Positions 34,170 through 42,732 of a stretch of 64,000 nucleotides of DNA are shown piece by piece (the first letter of the stretch is position 1; each line of letters starts with the position of its first letter). This DNA comes from Chloroflexota bacterium. Lineage in GTDB: Bacteria; Chloroflexota; Anaerolineae; Anaerolineales; Villigracilaceae. The DNA is taken from contig JACRBH010000025.1 of NCBI GenBank assembly GCA_016234535.1, forward strand, positions 25,950-89,949, in the 5' to 3' direction. A program made the translations under genes and the position numbers. The notes below the pieces were generated by a model that worked only from the letters and a program-made list of their open reading frames with translations, was not told where the DNA came from and ran no database searches.

Positions 34170-35618
34170 ATGACTCACACCCCAAACCTCCGCCCCACGC
34201 CAGATGAAGAACTCGTCCACATCGCCGAGTACGTGACCGATTACCAGGTCACCAGCGACCTCGCCTACGAGACCGCACGTTACTGTCTCATGGACTCGCT
34301 TGGCTGTGCCATGCTCGCGCTCAACTTTCCTGAATGCACGAAGTTACTTGGTCCAACCGTGGAAGGAACCATCGTTCCAAACGGTGCGCGTATCCCAGGC
34401 ACGGACTACATCCTCGATCCCATCACCGCCGCGTTCAACCTCGGCTCCATGATCCGCTGGCTCGACTACAACGACACTTGGCTCGCCGCCGAATGGGGAC
34501 ATCCCTCCGATAACCTCGGCGCGATTTTATCTGCGGCAGATTTCATTTCACAGAACCCCTCTCCCAGAATTGGGAGAGGGGCAGGGGTGAGGGTGCGTGA
34601 CGTCCTCACCGCATCCATCAAAGCCCACGAAATCCAGGGCATCCTTGCGCTCGAAAACAGTTTCAACCGCGTCGGTCTTGACCATGTCCTCCTTGTCAAA
34701 GTTGCCTCCACCGCGGTTGTCACTCACATGCTCGGCGGCGACAAAGAAAAAATCATCAATGCTCTGTCCAACGCGTGGGTTGATGGACAATCACTGCGAA
34801 CATATCGCCATGCACCCAACACAGGCTCGCGCAAATCCTGGGCGGCAGGCGACGCAACCAGCCGCGCTGTTCAACTCGCGCTCATGGCGATGAAGGGCGA
34901 GATGGGCTATCCCACCGCATTGACCGCTCCCACATGGGGCTTCTACGATGTCTCATTCAAAGGACAGCCTTTCAAATTCCAACGCCCGTATGAATCTTAT
35001 GTGATGGAAAACGTGCTCTTCAAAATTTCCTTCCCCGCCGAATTCCACGCGCAGACCGCTGCCGAGTGCGCGATGATTTTGCATCCGCAAGTCAAAGACC
35101 GTCTCGAAAATATCGAACGCATCATCATAACCACGCACGAGTCCGCCATTCGCATCATCGACAAAAAAGGCGCGCTTCACAACCCCGCCGACCGCGACCA
35201 CTGCATTCAATACATGACCGCCGTCCCGCTCATCTTCGGTCGCCTCACTGCCGATGATTACGAAGATAGTGTCGCCGCCGATCCGCGCATTGACTCGCTC
35301 CGCGCGAAAATGCAACTCATCGAAAACAAACAATACAGCGCCGATTATCTCGACCCCGAAAAACGTTCCATCGCCAACGCCGTGCAAATTTTTTTCAACG
35401 ATGGCACGTCCACCGAAAACATCGCCATCGAATATCCCCTCGGTCATCGCCGCCGACGCGCCGAAGGCATTCCCTTGCTCATCGAAAAATTCAAAACCAA
35501 TCTTGCCACGCGCCTTCCCGAAGACCGCATTGCAGCTATTCTCAACCTCTTTTCCAATCCGCAAAAACTCGAAGACACTCCCGCGCACGAATTCATGAAT
35601 CTCTTTGTCGTAAAATAA
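34170..35618 (+). CDS. MmgE/PrpD-family dehydratase (2-methylcitrate-dehydratase-like)
   Basis: 482 residues from ATG 34170. Conserved PrpD features include the helical start with [86 protein letters not shown] and [19 protein letters not shown]. Family members dehydrate 2-methylcitrate or isomerise related acids. With the lyase at 29072 it suggests a methylcitrate-cycle-like route, but no citrate synthase is in the window. Fourteen or so residues near 128-142 ([14 protein letters not shown]) derive from an in-frame REP-like element. Confidence 0.9.
   Translation: MTHTPNLRPTPDEELVHIAEYVTDYQVTSDLAYETARYCLMDSLGCAMLALNFPECTKLLGPTVEGTIVPNGARIPGTDYILDPITAAFNLGSMIRWLDYNDTWLAAEWGHPSDNLGAILSAADFISQNPSPRIGRGAGVRVRDVLTASIKAHEIQGILALENSFNRVGLDHVLLVKVASTAVVTHMLGGDKEKIINALSNAWVDGQSLRTYRHAPNTGSRKSWAAGDATSRAVQLALMAMKGEMGYPTALTAPTWGFYDVSFKGQPFKFQRPYESYVMENVLFKISFPAEFHAQTAAECAMILHPQVKDRLENIERIIITTHESAIRIIDKKGALHNPADRDHCIQYMTAVPLIFGRLTADDYEDSVAADPRIDSLRAKMQLIENKQYSADYLDPEKRSIANAVQIFFNDGTSTENIAIEYPLGHRRRRAEGIPLLIEKFKTNLATRLPEDRIAAILNLFSNPQKLEDTPAHEFMNLFVVK
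34556..34600. repeat. REP-like palindrome inserted in frame in the PrpD-like gene
   Basis: CCCCTCTCCCA / TGGGAGAGGGG with loop GAAT, then GCAGGGGTGAGGG. This is the same repeat type as at 31198. It is translated as [13 protein letters not shown] in a loop between ADFIS and [16 protein letters not shown]. Confidence 0.75.
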
Positions 35619-35622
35619 GATC

Positions 35623-37041
35623 ATGAAAAAACTTTTTGGGATTTCGCGACTCCAGGCATTTTCCTTTGCTTTGATTTTGATTCTCTTAACTGGATGTTTC
35701 TCTCCCGCGACACAACCGCCTCACGCTTCGCGTCCGCCCGCGCCTGATTCTGTTTCGACGGATTCATCCTCCCCGAAAATTATCCCGTTCTTCACCACCG
35801 AAAGCGACCCCGACCAACTCGCTGTACTACAGTCCCTCATTAGTGAATATCAGAATCTCAACCCAGGCATCGAAGTCGACATCGTCATCGCATCACCCGC
35901 ATCTCGCGGCACGCGGCTTCTCACGTCCCTTGCCTCAGGCGCAGACCTCGGCATCTTTGAAATCGAACCCGCCCTCATGTCCCAATGGGCAGACGCGGGC
36001 TATCTGCTTCCGCTCGATGACGTGGTCACAAACATCGGAGCAAATGATTTTGTGGAAGGCAGTCTCTTCCGTCAAAATGAAATAACCTATGCCGTGCCGT
36101 ATGCGGTCAGTGTGTACGGATTGTGGGTTCGCAAGGATTTATTTGAGCAGGCGGGACTCCCACTTCCCACAACCTACGATCAGGTATTGAACTCAGCAAA
36201 AGTCCTGACGAACAATCAAACCTATGGCATAGCTCTGCCCGCTGGACAGAACATCGCCACAGTCAATTACTTCTCCACCTTCCTCTGGCAGAATGGCGGG
36301 GATTATTTCACCTGCGATGGGGGAGTCGCGTTCGGCGAATCGCACGCCCTCGAAGCCGTCCGCCGCTGGCAGGCGCTGACGCAATATGCGCCACCAGGCT
36401 TCACCACCTGGGGCTTCCCCGAACAAATAGATGCCTTCGTCAATGGTCGCGTTGCAATGGCAATGTACGCAGGTCGCCTCGGCGTGCAGCTTGAAGAAAC
36501 GCATCCCGAACTGGCGGATAAAGTCACTGTCATCTTCCCGCCCTGGGGCGAACAAAAAGTGACTCTCGGCGTATGGAGTCGCTTTGCGATTGCATCTGGC
36601 ACAAAGAATCAAGCCGAAGCCAAAGCCTTTCTGCAATGGCTGGTCAGCGGCGATAGATTATTGCGCTACGATAACGTCCTGCCTGGGCACATGATTCCCC
36701 CGTTGAATTCCGTCCGCGAAGAAACGCTGATCAATCCTTCGGCATACACACAAACCCATGCGGACTGGATTCAATCCTTTTACGATTGGTCTGCCTTCAC
36801 CAATCATCCTGCCATGAACATGGGATCTGTCAGTGAGGGAAAATTCAAACGCTCCGACATCGCTCCACCCTGGGCATGGGAAGTCTTTGGCACACCAGGC
36901 ATCGTGGATACCATGCTTCAAAACGTGGCAAATGGGAACGACCCCGAACAAGCCTGGCGGGAAGCCGTGAATAAAATGGAGCAGGCAGTCAATGCGTGGA
37001 AGTCCATGCATCCGCAGTGGGAATCGGCGGGTTGTAAATAA
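35623..37041 (+). CDS. Extracellular solute-binding lipoprotein (family 1)
   Basis: 472 residues. The signal peptide ends in LLTGC and is followed by a Pro-rich linker. The domain is typical of sugar-type binding proteins: DLGIFEIEPALMSQWADAGYLLPLDD, PYAVSVYGLWVRKDLFEQAGLPLPTTYDQVL and FVNGRVAMAMYAGRLG. It starts 4 nt after the PrpD-like gene and ends the operon at a terminator. It has no permease of its own here, so it may deliver an alternative ligand to another importer. Confidence 0.88.
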   Translation: MKKLFGISRLQAFSFALILILLTGCFSPATQPPHASRPPAPDSVSTDSSSPKIIPFFTTESDPDQLAVLQSLISEYQNLNPGIEVDIVIASPASRGTRLLTSLASGADLGIFEIEPALMSQWADAGYLLPLDDVVTNIGANDFVEGSLFRQNEITYAVPYAVSVYGLWVRKDLFEQAGLPLPTTYDQVLNSAKVLTNNQTYGIALPAGQNIATVNYFSTFLWQNGGDYFTCDGGVAFGESHALEAVRRWQALTQYAPPGFTTWGFPEQIDAFVNGRVAMAMYAGRLGVQLEETHPELADKVTVIFPPWGEQKVTLGVWSRFAIASGTKNQAEAKAFLQWLVSGDRLLRYDNVLPGHMIPPLNSVREETLINPSAYTQTHADWIQSFYDWSAFTNHPAMNMGSVSEGKFKRSDIAPPWAWEVFGTPGIVDTMLQNVANGNDPEQAWREAVNKMEQAVNAWKSMHPQWESAGCK

Positions 37042-37086
37042 TATTTCTTGCTGAGATCAAATCAACGCTTGTTTTATTTCACAACA

Positions 37087-37119
37087 AAAACTGGACAGGC
37101 ATCTTACCTGTCCAGTTTT
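37087..37119. terminator. Bidirectional terminator between convergent operons
   Basis: A 13-bp perfect stem AAAACTGGACAGG / CCTGTCCAGTTTT with a 7-nt loop. The A and T runs serve both directions, for the binding-protein operon (+) and the OmpR-type kinase operon (-). Confidence 0.9.
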
Positions 37120-37235
37120 ACAACATAAATTTTCGTTTTCAGTTATGCCGCCTGCATTCCTCTGCGAAATTTATACCCGTATAACAGACACAAGCCGCAT
37201 TAGGCAAATCCTTTGGGAACTTTGAAGTCAAAAAA

Positions 37236-38681
37236 TCAATGTATCATGATGCTCATGGCATGAAAACGCAAAATCACAGTACTCCCCCTGCCTACTTCGG
37301 TTTCCAAGATGATCTCACCGTCCTGTGCTTCAATAAGTGTCTTTGCGATTGGTAATCCAAGTCCAAAGCCTGGGATGGTGGATGTATCATCACCGCGATA
37401 GAAACGGTCAAAGACGCGTTCAAGTTTGTCTGCGGGAATTCCTTCGCCAAAATCCTGCACGCGGATTTCAACCTGTGCGCCTTGCAATCTTGCCGTCACA
37501 TTGATATCTCCCGTCGAATGCTTCAAGGCATTATCCAACAATATCAATGCCACCTGCTTGAAGGCGTCGCGGTCTCCCAAAATGGTAAGGTCAGAGGGAA
37601 CATCGAGATTGATCTGACGCTGCGAGTCAAGTTGATGTGCCTGACGACTGGTTTCTTCCAACACGATGGAAACATCCAACGGCTCTTTTGCCAAACTGCG
37701 GCCTGTATCTGCGCGAGCAAGCAGGAGCAACTCGTTGACGAGTCGAATGAGGCGGTCACTTTCATCCACCATGTCGTTGACGATGTCGACCTTTTCTTCG
37801 AGCGGCAGGTCGCGGCGCATGAGTCCCAGGTTTCCACGCAGGGTGGTGAGTGGTGTACGCAATTCGTGAGAGACATCTGCTACGAAGTTCCGCTGCATTT
37901 CGAGGGAATGTTCCACTTTCTGGAAAGCATCCTGCAAACGGGACAACATGGAATTAAATGTATTTGCCAGTTGCCCCACTTCATCCTGCGGACCTGTGTA
38001 ATTGACACGGCGCGTGAAATCGCGCTCATCGCCAATGGTCTGCGCGGTTTGTGTGATGCGATGAATGGGACTAAATGTGAAGCCTGAAAACACCCAGCCG
38101 ATCCCAAACGCAACCAGCACAGTTAATAAGCCAGCGATCAATAAAGTAGTGGCAAGTGACTGAAGGGTGCGATCCCGTTCGGTGAGCGGACGGGCAACCT
38201 GCACAATATACTCCACTTCATTATCCACGATGACAGGGCGGCTGTAGATTAACATCTTTTCGCCAGAGACGGTGTCTGTCTCCCACCAATCCTGCTGAGA
38301 CTGCAAAGCCTGCAAGCCTTCTTCGCTTAAAGGAAGAGCATCCCCTTCCCTGCCAAAGGGACTGGCGACGAGATTGCCTTGCGGGTCGAGCACGCGGGCA
38401 ATCTCTCGCTCGGGGAAGGCTTGAAATGTCTGATCGCTGGAAAATTGATTGAAAGGAACAGGAGGGGTATGTCCATTGTCTGGTGGTGGTTCGGGAAAAT
38501 TCTGTCCGCCAGGAGTTTTCAGAGTGGCATCTGCCAATTTGTTGGCACCCAGACTCAGGTCACGTTTGAGCGAGGTTAATGTATCCTGCGATTGAATCGT
38601 GTAGAGTGCGAGTCCAAAGATGGTCAACGTCAACGCGAGAATGAACGTGTAGAGGAGGGTGAATCGGAATCGAATGGACAT
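37236..38681 (-). CDS. OmpR-type sensor histidine kinase
   Basis: 481 residues. Two transmembrane helices (about 9-27 and 165-187) flank an extracytoplasmic sensor of about 135 residues. HAMP follows, then HisKA with H272 in VSHELRTPLTTLRGN and a HATPase domain with LILLDNALKHS, DFGEGI and FGLGLPIAK. It lies 3 nt after its response regulator gene on the same strand. The cognate operator is probably the 11-bp TCACAG repeats found at three promoters nearby. Confidence 0.94.
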   Translation of the reverse strand: MSIRFRFTLLYTFILALTLTIFGLALYTIQSQDTLTSLKRDLSLGANKLADATLKTPGGQNFPEPPPDNGHTPPVPFNQFSSDQTFQAFPEREIARVLDPQGNLVASPFGREGDALPLSEEGLQALQSQQDWWETDTVSGEKMLIYSRPVIVDNEVEYIVQVARPLTERDRTLQSLATTLLIAGLLTVLVAFGIGWVFSGFTFSPIHRITQTAQTIGDERDFTRRVNYTGPQDEVGQLANTFNSMLSRLQDAFQKVEHSLEMQRNFVADVSHELRTPLTTLRGNLGLMRRDLPLEEKVDIVNDMVDESDRLIRLVNELLLLARADTGRSLAKEPLDVSIVLEETSRQAHQLDSQRQINLDVPSDLTILGDRDAFKQVALILLDNALKHSTGDINVTARLQGAQVEIRVQDFGEGIPADKLERVFDRFYRGDDTSTIPGFGLGLPIAKTLIEAQDGEIILETEVGRGSTVILRFHAMSIMIH

Positions 38682-38684
38682 TGG

Positions 38685-39362
38685 TTATTCCTCGCGCAGA
38701 GCGTATCCAACACCGCGCACGGTTTGGATGAGACGTGAGCCGCCATCGGCTTCCAATTTTTTTCGCAGATAGCCAACGTAAATTTCAAGAACGTTGTCAT
38801 CGCCGCCGAAATCATATCCCCAGACGTCGTTCAAAATTTGGCGGCGCTCCAATACCTGACGTGGATGACGTAACAATAAATGAAGCAGATTGAATTCGGT
38901 AACAGTGAGACTCATTTCCATCTCGCCGCGTTTGGCTTCGCGTGTGGATGGGTCGAGAGTGACATCGGCATAGGATATTTTTTGATTTTCAGGTTTGGCT
39001 TCCACGCGCCGCAGCATGGCATGGACTCGCGCCACAAGTTCCGCGGGCGCGAATGGTTTGACCAGATAATCATCCGCGCCGCTTTCCAATCCGTCCACAC
39101 GATTTTCGATGGCATCCCGCGCTGTGAGCATCAGGATCATGGTTTTATTTTCTTCGTCGCGCAGCCTGCGGACGAGGGCAATGCCGTCCATTTTGGGCAT
39201 CATCCAATCGGCGATGATGAGGTCGGGCTTGTTGGCTTGCACAAGCGGCAAAGCTTCCAGTCCATTGGTGGCTGTGAAAACGGTCAGGCTTTCATAGGTC
39301 AATGTGCGCTGGAGCATTTTTAGTAATTTGGGGTCGTCATCAACAATGAGAACAGTAGGCAT
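38685..39362 (-). CDS. OmpR/PhoB-family response regulator
   Basis: 225 residues. Receiver with D52 (LIIADWMMPKMDG) and the conserved K in YLVKPF; winged-helix DNA-binding domain with LTVTEFNLLHLLLRHPRQVLERRQIL and VYVGYLRKKLE-like ending. This class binds tandem direct repeats spaced by 11 bp. The divergent spacer upstream contains exactly such repeats facing both ways, suggesting autoregulation and control of the 39552 operon. Confidence 0.94.
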   Translation of the reverse strand: MPTVLIVDDDPKLLKMLQRTLTYESLTVFTATNGLEALPLVQANKPDLIIADWMMPKMDGIALVRRLRDEENKTMILMLTARDAIENRVDGLESGADDYLVKPFAPAELVARVHAMLRRVEAKPENQKISYADVTLDPSTREAKRGEMEMSLTVTEFNLLHLLLRHPRQVLERRQILNDVWGYDFGGDDNVLEIYVGYLRKKLEADGGSRLIQTVRGVGYALREE

Positions 39363-39396
39363 AATTTTCTCGCTTTTTTCATCTTATCACAGCCCA

Positions 39397-39440
39397 ACTA
39401 TAAACATAGATGCTGTGAAAAGGCTGTGAAGAACTTATGA
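39397..39440 (-). promoter_or_regulatory. 11-bp-repeat operator and -10 box for the response regulator operon
   Basis: On the minus strand TCACAG occurs at 39429-39424 and 39418-39413, 11 bp apart, with a degenerate third unit TCATAA at 39440-39435. The -10 TATAGT (39402-39397) starts 16 nt after the start of the last repeat. Same geometry as the promoters at 39457 and 41802. Confidence 0.8.
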
Positions 39441-39456
39441 GTTTTTAGCAAATATC

Positions 39457-39511
39457 TCACAGCGATTTCACAGCATTTTCTTGGGGTTTTCACAGGGTAA
39501 AAACCTAGAAT
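39457..39511 (+). promoter_or_regulatory. 11-bp-repeat operator and -10 box for the 39552 operon
   Basis: TCACAG at 39457, 39468 and 39490 with TCTTGG at 39479: four units at exact 11-bp steps. The -10 TAGAAT (39506-39511) starts 16 nt after the start of the last unit. No normal -35 is present, as expected for an activator of the PhoB type. Confidence 0.82.
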
Positions 39512-39551
39512 GGGGACATCACAAAAAACAAGTTCTGATCGGAGAAAAGCC

Positions 39552-39698
39552 ATGAGCCTCAAATTCAAACGTTACTACCCAATCATCCTTTTGCTGGCTG
39601 CCTTCCTCGCCTTCCTTGTGTTCGCGATGGGAGATCAATATGTCATTTCCTACACGTTGAGCAATGACGTTATTGGGTTGGTTAGCCTGGCGCAATAA
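39552..39698 (+). CDS. Single-helix small membrane protein
   Basis: 48 residues from ATG 39552 (GGAGAAAAGCC upstream). A basic start (MSLKFKRYY) is followed by one transmembrane helix (PIILLLAAFLAFLVFAMG) and a short polar tail. It is the first gene after the repeat-controlled promoter and precedes the carbohydrate-binding lipoprotein. No homologue is known to me. Its placement suggests a small partner of the system. Confidence 0.65.
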   Translation: MSLKFKRYYPIILLLAAFLAFLVFAMGDQYVISYTLSNDVIGLVSLAQ

Positions 39699-39750
39699 GC
39701 ACGGCATAAAAATAAATCAGGAGTTTCAATTAACCTCTGATGTTACGCAT

Positions 39751-39804
39751 CGTCCCGAAGGTTGGGACTATAAACAAACTTGATTTACGAGAACCTTCGG
39801 GACG
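39751..39804. repeat. Intergenic inverted repeat, copy 1
   Basis: CGTCCCGAAGGTT and AACCTTCGGGACG, a perfect 13-bp stem with a 28-nt loop. The same arms occur at 42653-42705. In both cases it lies just before an AGGAGTTTCAA ribosome site. The 15-nt string GGAGTTTCAATTAAC also occurs twice here, before and after the hairpin. Confidence 0.85.
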
Positions 39805-39829
39805 TTCCTTATTAGGAGTTTCAATTAAC

Positions 39830-41674
39830 ATGAAAAAAATAATCGCTTTACTTTTACAGATCACTTTGATCATTGCGCTGGCGGCTTGCTCTACTGCCGC
39901 AGCGGAAACGACTGTTTCAGATTCTGCCGCTCAACTGCCGGCGGGGTCTGAGGCGGTGTCTGTCGAGGTGGATTCCAGCTCGGTTGTCGCATCCAGTTCA
40001 TTATCGGTGAAATACGATAGCGAGGATTTGAATCCAAATTCAAATCCTGCGGATGTGTCTTACATCAAATTAGAAGGCGATACGATTTCGTACGAAGGGG
40101 AGAATGCGGGCGTGGATGGCAATGTACTGACGATCACATCTGCGGGTGTGTACGATATCAGCGGCATGTTGAACGATGGACAGATTTTGGTCGATTCGCA
40201 ATACGAAGGCACAGTGACGTTGATCCTGAACGGCGCGAACATCACTTCATCCAACAGCGCGCCGATCTTTGTGCGCAACGCGGAGAAGGTCATCATCACG
40301 TTGGCAGATGGCACGCAGAATGTTGTGACGGATGGCGCTGCGTATGTTTTCGACAGCGTGGACCTGGACGAACCGAACGCGGCGATTTTCAGCAAAGACG
40401 ATCTGACGATCAACGGCAACGGTTCGTTGACCGTGAACGCGAATTTCAACAACGGCATTGCCAGCAAAGACAACCTCAAGATCACGGGTGGTGTGATTAC
40501 AGTGAACGCTGTGAACGACGGCATCAAGGGCAAAAATTATATTGCCGTAAATAACGGGACGATCACCGTGAATGCGGGCGCGGATGGGCTGCAATCGAAT
40601 AACGACGAAGATGCAGAAAAAGGATTTGTGCTTATCGAGGGCGGCACGTTGAATATCACATCCGTGATGGATGGTATTCAAGCAGAGACCAGCCTCGCGG
40701 TCAATGGCGGGACGGTCAGTATTTCAACGGGCGGCGGCAGTTCGCAGAGTTACGACTCGGATGTGAGTGCGAAAGGCTTGAAGGCAAATGTGGACATTGC
40801 CATTGCGGGCGGCGTGGTCAATATCGACTCGTTCGATGATGCCATCAACTCAAATGTCAGTGTGACGATCAATGGCGGTGATATGCTCATCTCTTCTGGA
40901 GATGACGGGATACATGCGAACTCTGCGATCACCTTCAACAGCGGCAATGTGAATATCACCAAATCGTACGAAGGTATCGAAAGCACGACCATCACAGTCA
41001 ATGACGGGAACATCCAGCTTGTTACTTCGGATGACGGGCTGAATGCCGCTGGCGGGGTGGATGGTTCTTCGACCAATGGCAGACCCGGACAAAATGGTTT
41101 TGAAGCGGCAACGGATGCTTACATCTACATCAACGGCGGCTATCTCTATGTGAATTCTGGCGGGGATGGAATTGACAGCAATGGTTCCATTGAAATGACC
41201 GCAGGCACAGCCATCGTCAGCGGCCCAACGAATAACGGCAACGGTTCGCTGGATTACAACGGCACGTTCAATATGACTGGCGGCTATCTCCTCGCGGTGG
41301 GAAGCTCTGGCATGGCACAGGCTCCGAGTGAAACCTCCACAGTCTATTCTGTGAAGTATGGGTTCGAATCAATGCAAGCTGCGGGCACGATGGTTCACAT
41401 TGAAACGGAAAGCGGCGAAGAGATATTGACCTTCATGCCGAGCAAGGAATATCAATCTGTTGTGCTGGCTTCGCCTGCATTGACAAACGGTTCGACCTAC
41501 GTGGTCTACACGGGCGGAACGTCAACGGGTACGGTGGTGGATGGCTTGTATTCTGGTGGAATGTACAGCGCAGGAATCAAGGTTGCAAACTTTACGCTCT
41601 CAAGCATTGTGACCAGCGCGGGAGTCTCTGGCGGCATGATGGGTGGACCAGGAGGCGGTGGGCCTCGTCCGTAA
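39830..41674 (+). CDS. Cthe_2159-like carbohydrate-binding domain lipoprotein (right-handed beta-helix)
   Basis: 614 residues from ATG 39830. Lipobox LAAC gives Cys20. The body is built of repeating strands with N-G-G/N-D-G turns (SKDDLTINGNGSLTVNANFNNGIASKD, NDGIKGKNYIAVNNGTITVNAGADGLQSNND), the pattern of the Cthe_2159/PF14262 family that binds acidic polysaccharides. The tail is Gly/Met-rich (GGMMGGPGGGGPRP). It is predicted to be extracellular and membrane-anchored. It is under the 11-bp-repeat promoter and next to the VTC and DUF4956 genes, a neighbourhood shared with CotH-type spore-coat kinases elsewhere. Confidence 0.87.
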   Translation: MKKIIALLLQITLIIALAACSTAAAETTVSDSAAQLPAGSEAVSVEVDSSSVVASSSLSVKYDSEDLNPNSNPADVSYIKLEGDTISYEGENAGVDGNVLTITSAGVYDISGMLNDGQILVDSQYEGTVTLILNGANITSSNSAPIFVRNAEKVIITLADGTQNVVTDGAAYVFDSVDLDEPNAAIFSKDDLTINGNGSLTVNANFNNGIASKDNLKITGGVITVNAVNDGIKGKNYIAVNNGTITVNAGADGLQSNNDEDAEKGFVLIEGGTLNITSVMDGIQAETSLAVNGGTVSISTGGGSSQSYDSDVSAKGLKANVDIAIAGGVVNIDSFDDAINSNVSVTINGGDMLISSGDDGIHANSAITFNSGNVNITKSYEGIESTTITVNDGNIQLVTSDDGLNAAGGVDGSSTNGRPGQNGFEAATDAYIYINGGYLYVNSGGDGIDSNGSIEMTAGTAIVSGPTNNGNGSLDYNGTFNMTGGYLLAVGSSGMAQAPSETSTVYSVKYGFESMQAAGTMVHIETESGEEILTFMPSKEYQSVVLASPALTNGSTYVVYTGGTSTGTVVDGLYSGGMYSAGIKVANFTLSSIVTSAGVSGGMMGGPGGGGPRP

Positions 41675-41702
41675 AGTAGTATTCAACTTAATTTAAAAAA
41701 AT

Positions 41703-41778
41703 AATTGGGACGCAGATGAACGCTGATTTTCGCTGATAAAGCAAGATCAGCGTTTTCTGCGTTTTCAGCGTCCCAATT
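41703..41778. terminator. Palindromic element acting as terminator
   Basis: Outer arms AATTGGGACGC / GCGTCCCAATT and inner arms AACGCTGAT / ATCAGCGTT; after the outer arm comes TTG. It closes the lipoprotein transcription unit. This form is also that of a dispersed repeat. Confidence 0.65.
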
Positions 41779-41801
41779 TGTTATCGCCTTTCTCAACATT
41801 T

Positions 41802-41845
41802 TCACAGCTTTTTCATGGGTTCTTCACAGCATGGAATCCTACAAT
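41802..41845 (+). promoter_or_regulatory. 11-bp-repeat operator and -10 box for the VTC-DUF4956 operon
   Basis: TCACAG at 41802 and 41824 with TCATGG at 41813, exact 11-bp steps. The -10 TACAAT (41840-41845) starts 16 nt after the start of the last unit. This geometry places transcription start near 41852, which excludes the in-frame ATG at 41831 and supports the start at 41879. Confidence 0.82.
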
Positions 41846-41878
41846 CACCAACGAATAAACACACCTCCAAGGACGCAC

Positions 41879-42646
41879 ATGTCAAATCTCAGCCACACCA
41901 TCCGACGGTTCAATCGCTTTGAATTGAAATATCTGATCTCCCTCAGGGAAGCGGAGCGCTTCAAGGCCGCCCTGCGCTCCTATCTACTGGACGATGAGCA
42001 CGGCAATGGCCGCTACGCTCTCACCAGCCTGTACTACGACTCGCCCGATTATCGCTGTTACTGGGAAAAAGTGGACGGGATCAAATTCCGCCGAAAGCTG
42101 CGCATCCGCCGCTATGAAACGGAATCACAACTGACAGAGGACACGCCCGTCTTCGTGGAGATCAAGCAGCGGCTGGACCGTGTCACACAAAAACGCCGCA
42201 TCATTCTCCCCTATCGTGATGCGCTGTCTTTGTGCAATGACCGTCAACTTCCTGAGAAATACAACCCCGTAGACAAGCCCATCATCGAAGAAATTTACGC
42301 CTTCCTCTGGAATTACAACCTGCGTCCCGCCAGCATCGTGCGCTACGAACGCCAGGCGCTTATTGGATCGGATTACGACATCGGCTTGCGCGTGACCTTT
42401 GACACCGCGCTCTCCTTCCAATCTCAGCAATTGTTGCTGCACGAAGAGCCGATCAGCCTGTCGATGTTCCCAGCAGATATCGTCGTTATGGAGATCAAAG
42501 TCAATGAGCGCATTCCATACTGGTTGACTGAACTGGTCGCCGCGCATAACCTGTCGTTATTCCGCATTAGCAAATACTGCCGCAGCATTGAATTGGCAGA
42601 AAACATGCCGAGCACATTTTCAAGATTTGCACTTTCCACAATTTGA
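41879..42646 (+). CDS. VTC-domain polyphosphate-polymerase-type protein
   Basis: 255 residues from ATG 41879, preceded by AAGGA and lying downstream of the predicted transcription start. The VTC tunnel-fold signature is clear: RRFNRFELKYLIS, SLYYDSPDYRCYWEKVDGIKFRRKLRIRRYE, FVEIKQR, SIVRYERQALIG and VVMEIKVNERIPYWL. The alternating Lys/Arg/Glu residues line a triphosphate tunnel. Eukaryotic VTC4 makes polyphosphate from ATP; bacterial homologues next to DUF4956 are poorly characterised. The protein is cytoplasmic and lacks a membrane helix, so DUF4956 is a likely membrane partner. Confidence 0.9.
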   Translation: MSNLSHTIRRFNRFELKYLISLREAERFKAALRSYLLDDEHGNGRYALTSLYYDSPDYRCYWEKVDGIKFRRKLRIRRYETESQLTEDTPVFVEIKQRLDRVTQKRRIILPYRDALSLCNDRQLPEKYNPVDKPIIEEIYAFLWNYNLRPASIVRYERQALIGSDYDIGLRVTFDTALSFQSQQLLLHEEPISLSMFPADIVVMEIKVNERIPYWLTELVAAHNLSLFRISKYCRSIELAENMPSTFSRFALSTI

Positions 42647-42652
42647 TAAAAC

Positions 42653-42705
42653 GTCCCGAAGGTTACTATAGATCAAGATTATTTTCCTCCAAACCTTCGG
42701 GACGG
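42653..42705. repeat. Intergenic inverted repeat, copy 2
   Basis: Same 13-bp arms as at 39751-39804 with a different 27-nt loop, again immediately upstream of a GGAGTTTCAA ribosome site. Confidence 0.85.
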
Positions 42706-42732
42706 TATAACACCACGAACAAGGAGTTTCAA

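Noticed and set aside
34953..35624. A 223-codon open frame on the minus strand opposite the PrpD-like gene
   Set aside because: It is antisense to a strongly conserved coding region, has low-complexity Gly/Val/Phe composition typical of reversed GC-biased codons, and lacks any family motif.
39740..39829. ATG at 39740 as the start of the beta-helix lipoprotein
   Set aside because: It would place 30 residues, partly encoded by the intergenic hairpin repeat, before the signal peptide; ATG 39830 has AGGAG and gives a proper lipobox signal.
41831..41878. ATG at 41831 as the start of the VTC gene
   Set aside because: The inferred -10 box (41840-41845) lies inside it, so transcription would begin downstream; ATG 41879 has a ribosome site and fits the family start.
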